Shown: piece after piece, positions 14,287 to 17,963 of the stretch
How the letters are laid out: each line of letters begins with the position of its first letter
How positions within the stretch are numbered: position 1 is the first letter of the stretch
Source: Gemmatimonas phototrophica
Lineage (GTDB): Bacteria; Gemmatimonadota; Gemmatimonadetes; Gemmatimonadales; Gemmatimonadaceae
NCBI GenBank assembly: GCA_945870175.1
Contig: CAMBRJ010000014.1
Coordinates: 1-17,963 of the forward strand
DNA length: 17,963 bases
Reading direction: 5' to 3'
Notes under the pieces: model-generated
Database searches by the model: none
Told to the model about the DNA's origin: nothing
Seen by the model: the letters and a program-made list of their open reading frames with translations, nothing else
Position numbers and translations under genes: made by a program

Positions 14287-14310
14287 TCCGTGCATCCGGA
14301 TGAATGGATA
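14285..14310. promoter_or_regulatory. 26-bp palindrome, likely operator of the SahR-like regulator
   Basis: Inner perfect 10-bp palindrome CATCCGGATG (14293-14302), flanked three bases out on each side by TATCC (14285-14289) and GGATA (14306-14310), symmetric about 14297/14298. This is the form expected for a dimeric ArsR-type factor. It starts 9 nt upstream of the regulator's ATG, overlaps the candidate -10 box, and lies in the divergent region shared with the MgtC gene, which it could also affect. Confidence 0.6.
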
Positions 14311-14331
14311 GCACCGAGGACCTCCGTCGTC

Positions 14332-14358
14332 AATCCCGATCGCGCGAAGTCGGGGATT
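14332..14358. other. Imperfect inverted repeat upstream of the MgtC-family gene
   Basis: AATCCCGA (14332-14339) pairs with TCGGGGATT (14350-14358), with one bulged G and a 10-nt loop that itself contains GCGCGC. It lies 42 nt upstream of the MgtC-family ATG. It could be a leader hairpin or a second protein site; no T-run follows. Confidence 0.3.
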
Positions 14359-14400
14359 CTCCCCTCCCGCTTACCGCGATCGGTGCTACCATTGCCTCCA

Positions 14401-15723
14401 ATGCTTGATCTTCCTCTTGCTCTCGACCTGCTGGTTTCGGCTCTGGTCGGACTGGCGGTGGGCGTCGAGCGGGAATGGTCGGGGCACACGACCGGCCCCG
14501 ACGGCCGCTTCGCCGGGATCCGCACGTTCACGCTCCTCGGGGTGATCGGTGGGTTCGGCGGCTGGTTCTTCCGGAGTGGGCAGCCAGCGCTGGCCGCCGT
14601 CATCGTGGGCGCAGGGATGCTCTTGCCCATCGCGGCATACACCGCGACGCTGCGCCGCCCCGGCACCACCACCGACGGCACCACCGAAGTCGCCGCTATC
14701 CTCGTCGTAGCCATCGGGGCCGCCTCCGCCCTCGGGCATCGCACACTCGCCAGTGCCGCCGCCGTGGTCTGCGTGCTGCTCTTGGCGGAGAAGTCGACCT
14801 TTCAGAATGCGCTGGAAAAGATGGCCGCGCACGAACTGCGGGCCGCGCTCCAGTTCGCCGTCCTTGCGCTCGTCGTGCTGCCGCTGCTGCCGGCTGGCGC
14901 GTACGGGCCCTTTGGCGCCTTTCAGCCGCGACAGCTCTGGATCGTGGTCCTGCTCTTTTCGGGGCTGAACTTTGCCGGGTACATCGCACGGCGCGTCATC
15001 GGTGAAACGCGCGGACTTGGCGTGACGGGCTTACTGGGCGGGCTGGTGTCCTCCACCGCGGTGTCGCTTACGTTCAGCCGTCGCAGCCGAACGGATCCGG
15101 ACATGGCGATTCCACTCGCACTTGGCGTGGTCGCCGCGTGTACCATGCTGGTCCCGCGCCTGCTCGTGATGTCGTCGGTGCTGCGACCAGCCGTGGCAGT
15201 GGCGGCGCTGCCAGTGCTGGTACTGCCATTTCTGGTCGGTGTGTCACTCATCGGCTTCGTAATGTGGAAGACGCGCGAGACCCGTGTGCCGCCCACGCCC
15301 GACACGCCGAGCGACACCAGTGAAGCGACCGCAGCACCACAGGCACTCCACACCTCGACGTCCGGAAAGAATCCACTCGCGCTCGCGTCGTCGCTGCAGA
15401 TGGCGGTGGCCTTTCAAATCGTCCTCGTCGCAATCGCCTGGGTGCAGCAGGCCGTCGGCTCGACTGGCGTCCTCCTCTCGGCCACGCTGCTCGGTCTCAC
15501 CGACGTGGATGCCCTCGCAGTGTCGATGACGCGGTACGGCGCCGACCCGGCGCACGTGCGCGTGGCCGCCGCCGCCATCGGCATCGGCGTGCTCTCCAAC
15601 ACCATACTGAAGCTCGTGCTTGTCGTCACCATTGGTGGACCCCGCTTCCGTGCGCGTGCCGCCACCGGTCTGATCGCCCTGGCCGCCGCGTCAGGCGTCG
15701 GCATCTGGATCGGGTGGCCGTGA
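14401..15723 (+). CDS. MgtC/SapB-DUF4010 family membrane protein
   Basis: A 440-residue polytopic inner-membrane protein. Residues 1-150 are the MgtC/SapB domain: LDLLVSALVGLAVGVEREWSG, then GRFAGIRTFTLLGVIGG and TTTDGTTEVAAILV. The rest is the hydrophobic DUF4010 module, with NFAGYIARRVIGE, GLLGGLVSSTAVSLTFSRRS and, near the end, LGLTDVDALAVSM and GVLSNTILKLVLV. A polar Pro/Thr-rich linker of about 35 residues (around 295-325) separates membrane blocks. MgtC proteins are linked to magnesium limitation and membrane-potential or ATP-synthase effects; for this long two-domain form the function is not established. The ATG at 14401 gives a proper N-terminus but has no ribosome site. A GTG six codons upstream is possible. 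The stop overlaps the GTG of mlaE by 3 nt. An open stretch upstream in frame shows no family residues. Confidence 0.85.
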   Translation: MLDLPLALDLLVSALVGLAVGVEREWSGHTTGPDGRFAGIRTFTLLGVIGGFGGWFFRSGQPALAAVIVGAGMLLPIAAYTATLRRPGTTTDGTTEVAAILVVAIGAASALGHRTLASAAAVVCVLLLAEKSTFQNALEKMAAHELRAALQFAVLALVVLPLLPAGAYGPFGAFQPRQLWIVVLLFSGLNFAGYIARRVIGETRGLGVTGLLGGLVSSTAVSLTFSRRSRTDPDMAIPLALGVVAACTMLVPRLLVMSSVLRPAVAVAALPVLVLPFLVGVSLIGFVMWKTRETRVPPTPDTPSDTSEATAAPQALHTSTSGKNPLALASSLQMAVAFQIVLVAIAWVQQAVGSTGVLLSATLLGLTDVDALAVSMTRYGADPAHVRVAAAAIGIGVLSNTILKLVLVVTIGGPRFRARAATGLIALAAASGVGIWIGWP

Positions 15724-16517
15724 GGTCGCTCCATCAGCGCGTCAGCGCCGTCGGCCGGGCCACCCGATCGTTCTTCGATCAGATCGGCGCCGGCACACGA
15801 TTCGTTGTGGCGACGTTTCGTGCGATGCGCGACACGAAGGATTGGATCCCCGAGTTCAGCATGCACGCCCGGGTCCTCGGCGTGGAGTCACTGCCGATCG
15901 GCATCTTCATTGCGTTGTTTACCGGCATCGTGCTGGCGCTCCTCGCCAGCTATTCCGTTGGCGATCTCGTGCCGCCGTATTTCGTGGGCACGTTGGTCCA
16001 GAAAACGATCACCCTCGAACTCGCCCCGGTACTCACCGGCCTCGCCCTGGCGGGGCGCGTTGGCGCGAATATCGCCGCCGAGCTGGGCACGATGCGGGTG
16101 ACTGAACAAATCGATGCACTCGAGACGCTCACCTTCGATCCGATGAGCCATCTCGTAGTGCCGCGGGTCCTGGCTTCAACGCTGATGTTTCCCGTCGTGG
16201 TGGCCGTGGCCATGCTGGTCGGACTGCTGTCGGGCTGGGTGGCGTCGCTGCTGTTGCTCGACATCACCACGCCGCAATTTCTGAAGGGCGCACGCATTTT
16301 CTTCACCGACTTCGACGTCCGCTATGGCCTGGTGAAGTCGGCCAGCTTCGGGGCGGCGGTGGCGCTGATCGGATGCCGTGCCGGTTTGAACACGCAAGGC
16401 GGCGCGCAGGGTGTCGGACGCGGCGCCACGCGTGCCGTAGTCATCTCGGCCGTCATGATTCTCGTGCTCGATGCCTTCTGGGCGCTGGTCTGGCTCTCGG
16501 GCCGTACCATTCGGTAG
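15720..16517 (+). CDS. mlaE: MlaE family ABC transporter permease
   Basis: A 265-residue permease of the MlaE (formerly DUF140) family, the inner-membrane core of phospholipid transport systems that keep the outer membrane asymmetric or export lipids. Seen: VLGVESLPIGIFIALFTGIVLAL, LELAPVLTGLALAGRVGANIAAELGTMRVTEQIDALETL (the strongly conserved core and EQIDAL helix), LVVPRVLASTLMFPVVV, and the late SASFGAAVALIGCRAGL followed by GVGRGATRAVVIS. Length agrees with the family (about 255-270). The GTG at 15720 overlaps the preceding TGA (GTGA), the usual coupling arrangement; a GTG at 15714 is an alternative that adds two residues. mlaD follows after 34 nt. The ATPase partner MlaF, needed for activity, is neither before nor after it in this window. 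Confidence 0.93.
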   Translation: MRSLHQRVSAVGRATRSFFDQIGAGTRFVVATFRAMRDTKDWIPEFSMHARVLGVESLPIGIFIALFTGIVLALLASYSVGDLVPPYFVGTLVQKTITLELAPVLTGLALAGRVGANIAAELGTMRVTEQIDALETLTFDPMSHLVVPRVLASTLMFPVVVAVAMLVGLLSGWVASLLLLDITTPQFLKGARIFFTDFDVRYGLVKSASFGAAVALIGCRAGLNTQGGAQGVGRGATRAVVISAVMILVLDAFWALVWLSGRTIR

Positions 16518-16551
16518 CGCATACGAACGTGTCCATTCCCCCATTCGCTTT

Positions 16552-17565
16552 ATGACCACTTCCCGACGGGCCAGCGACTTCGTGGTCGGCGCCACCGTAC
16601 TCGTGGTGACGATCGTGGTCATCACCGCCGTCCTCTGGCTCAAGCAGGCGGATCTCCGCGGCAAGACCCGTCATCTCGTGGTGCGCACGCGCGACGTGGG
16701 TGGCGTGGCGCTCGGCAACCCGGTGGTGATTCGCGGCGTGCGTTCCGGACAGATCGAAGCGATCGCCCTCGGCGAGCGCGGATGGGTGGTGCTCACGCTT
16801 GGCATCGATCGCGGCGTCACGCTGCCGTCCGATCCGGTCGTGCTGCTCGCCGCGTCCAGCCTGTTCGGCGAATGGCAGGCCACCATCACCGACGCGACCG
16901 GGTTGCCGGCCGACCGCGAGCTGCGTGCGGCAATCAGCGAGTCGCGCACCGCCGGCGACACGCTGGCGGGAGCGGTGCTTCCCGATATTGCCCAACTCAC
17001 GACCGTGGCCGGCCGTATCGCCGGTGATGTCGCACAAGTCGCCGACCGGGTACAGGTCGCATTCGACGATCAGGCCGCGCGCGAACTCCGTGAATCGCTC
17101 CGCAACTTCTCGCGGCTCTCCGCGCAGTTGGCGAACACGGTGGCGCTGCAGTCGAAGAACCTCGACCAGATCAGCAGCGACGTGCAGCTTGGGCTCAAGA
17201 GCATCAACGCGGCGGCGGCGAACCTGAGCGCGTTTTCATCACGCGTCGACTCGGCGACGAGTCGTGGCGAACTGCAAACGATCGTCAACAACTCACAGGC
17301 GGCGGCGAGGGAGCTGCTGGCGGCCACGACTCGCCTGCGCGAGGTGGCGGCCGGCCTCGATCGCACGGAGGGTCGGCTGGCGAGCGCCGTGTCCAAGGCC
17401 GACTCGGTGTTCGCGAAGGTGAACGCCGGCCGCGGAACACTTGGGCTGATGGTGAACGACCCAGCACTGTATCAGCAGAGTGATTCACTGGTGCGTGAAC
17501 TGCGAGTACTTATCGCCGATGTGAAGAAGAATCCGAAGCGTTACTTCACCGTGCGGGTGTTCTAA
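16552..17565 (+). CDS. mlaD: MlaD family substrate-binding (MCE) protein
   Basis: A 337-residue protein anchored by one N-terminal membrane helix (residues about 10-30), with the rest in the periplasm. Residues about 40-125 are the MCE domain: TRDVGGVALGNPVVIRGVRSGQIEAI, then the beta-barrel strands to LFGEWQATI. Residues about 140-290 are long amphipathic helices rich in Ala, Ser and Gln with no Pro, likely the coiled-coil or tunnel-forming part. The end GTLGLMVNDPALYQQSD ... DVKKNPKRYFTVRVF is the standard tail of MCE proteins of this size. It hexamerises with MlaE in known systems to carry lipid. The ATG at 16552 was chosen over an upstream in-frame start at 16471, which lies inside mlaE and would add an unrelated charged stretch before the membrane helix. 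Ends 14 nt from a convergent gene. Confidence 0.92.
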   Translation: MTTSRRASDFVVGATVLVVTIVVITAVLWLKQADLRGKTRHLVVRTRDVGGVALGNPVVIRGVRSGQIEAIALGERGWVVLTLGIDRGVTLPSDPVVLLAASSLFGEWQATITDATGLPADRELRAAISESRTAGDTLAGAVLPDIAQLTTVAGRIAGDVAQVADRVQVAFDDQAARELRESLRNFSRLSAQLANTVALQSKNLDQISSDVQLGLKSINAAAANLSAFSSRVDSATSRGELQTIVNNSQAAARELLAATTRLREVAAGLDRTEGRLASAVSKADSVFAKVNAGRGTLGLMVNDPALYQQSDSLVRELRVLIADVKKNPKRYFTVRVF

Positions 17566-17579
17566 CGCCGAGCGTCGCG

Positions 17580-17963
17580 TCAGGCCGACGGCACGGCAAG
17601 CACGCCGCACCGCGCCGTCCGTAGCACCCGCGTGGCGACGGAGCCCACCACGAGCCGCTCCAGGAAGCTATGGCGTTGCGTGCCCACCGCGATGAGGTCA
17701 CACTGCGCCTGCTGCGCGAACGACAAGAGAGAGGCCGCGGGATCGCCGCGCACGGTCACCGTCTCCACAATCACCCCTTCGGGCGGATCGAGCCGCGCGC
17801 GCACCTGATCGAACGACGGCGGCAGGCTGCGTCCATAGTCGGCATCCCACGCCTGCCAATCGACCGACGGATGCTCGAACCGCGGGCGCACGTGCACCAA
17901 CGTGAGTCGTCCGTTAGGGGCGACCAGTCGGGCGGCCAGTCGGGCCGCTTGCACACTGGCGAT
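17580..17963 (-). CDS. Universal stress protein (UspA family), partial at 5' end
   Basis: The last 127 or so residues of a UspA-domain protein; the start is beyond the right edge (the frame reads IASVQAARLAARL at the edge). The pattern is LAARLVAPNGRLTLVHVRP (strand then helix), EGVIVETVTVRGDPAASLLSFAQQAQCDLIAVGT, and the nucleotide-loop region GTQRHSFLERLVVGSVATRVLRTARCGVLAVP. The ATP motif in the family is G-2x-G-9x-G(S/T). Here an Arg replaces the second Gly, while the last G-S is kept, so ATP binding may be altered. Such proteins respond to stress or energy shortage by binding ATP or acting through protein contacts. It could be the second half of a tandem Usp protein, which this window cannot show. 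The GTG at 17954 is an internal codon, not a good start. Confidence 0.85.
   Translation of the reverse strand: MASVQAARLAARLVAPNGRLTLVHVRPRFEHPSVDWQAWDADYGRSLPPSFDQVRARLDPPEGVIVETVTVRGDPAASLLSFAQQAQCDLIAVGTQRHSFLERLVVGSVATRVLRTARCGVLAVPSA

Noticed and set aside
1..17963. Mobile element, phage, defence island or CRISPR array
   Set aside because: No transposase, integrase, terminal inverted repeats, direct repeat array or abrupt change in base composition was noticed; all genes look like ordinary chromosomal genes.

Overview
The window looks like chromosomal DNA of a high-GC, Gram-negative, heterotrophic bacterium. It carries outer-membrane lipid transport parts of the Mla type, exported peptidases with signal peptides, the HemJ type of protoporphyrinogen oxidase, and dense antisense open frames typical of about 65% G+C. 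The gene mix (large S9 peptidases, secreted hypothetical proteins, an AppA-like BLUF photoreceptor) would fit Gemmatimonadota such as Gemmatimonas. That is an inference from style and gene content, not a proof. I see no tRNA, rRNA, CRISPR array, insertion sequence, phage gene or attachment site.

Layout. (1) Positions 1-4530, plus strand: a tight run of the 3' part of a P1-family (S58/DmpA-NylC) Ntn peptidase, a secreted ComEC-like metallo-beta-lactamase-fold hydrolase, an omega-amino acid:pyruvate aminotransferase, hemJ and an alpha/beta hydrolase. Gaps are 1-32 nt, so it is probably one transcript. (2) Positions 4548-9508, minus strand: a second, esterase-like alpha/beta hydrolase, a GntP-family permease, and a large exported S9 prolyl-oligopeptidase-type peptidase. 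The peptidase gene lies 7 nt before the permease gene. (3) Positions 9509-9786: a divergent intergenic region with candidate promoters in both directions. (4) Positions 9787-10851, plus strand: a BLUF blue-light photoreceptor joined to a B12/heme-binding-type (SCHIC-like) domain, the architecture of AppA, but without AppA's Cys-rich tail. (5) Positions 10857-14275, minus strand: a SahR-like ArsR/methyltransferase fusion regulator whose stop codon directly abuts the start of ahcY (adenosylhomocysteinase), followed by a secreted hypothetical protein. A 26-bp palindrome sits 9 nt upstream of the regulator and is a likely operator. (6) Positions 14401-17565, plus strand: an MgtC/DUF4010 membrane protein, overlapped by 4 nt by mlaE, then mlaD. 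No MlaF ATPase is present. (7) Positions 17580-17963, minus strand: a universal stress protein cut by the window end.

How the genes work together. The clearest local circuit is SAH recycling: AhcY removes S-adenosylhomocysteine, and the coupled regulator, which has a SAM/SAH-type fold, could sense that metabolite and act through the palindrome. The most unusual gene is the stand-alone AppA-like light sensor. All four flavin-pocket residues that matter in AppA are kept at identical spacing, yet no photosynthesis gene lies nearby. The rest is mainly peptide and amine catabolism plus envelope maintenance.
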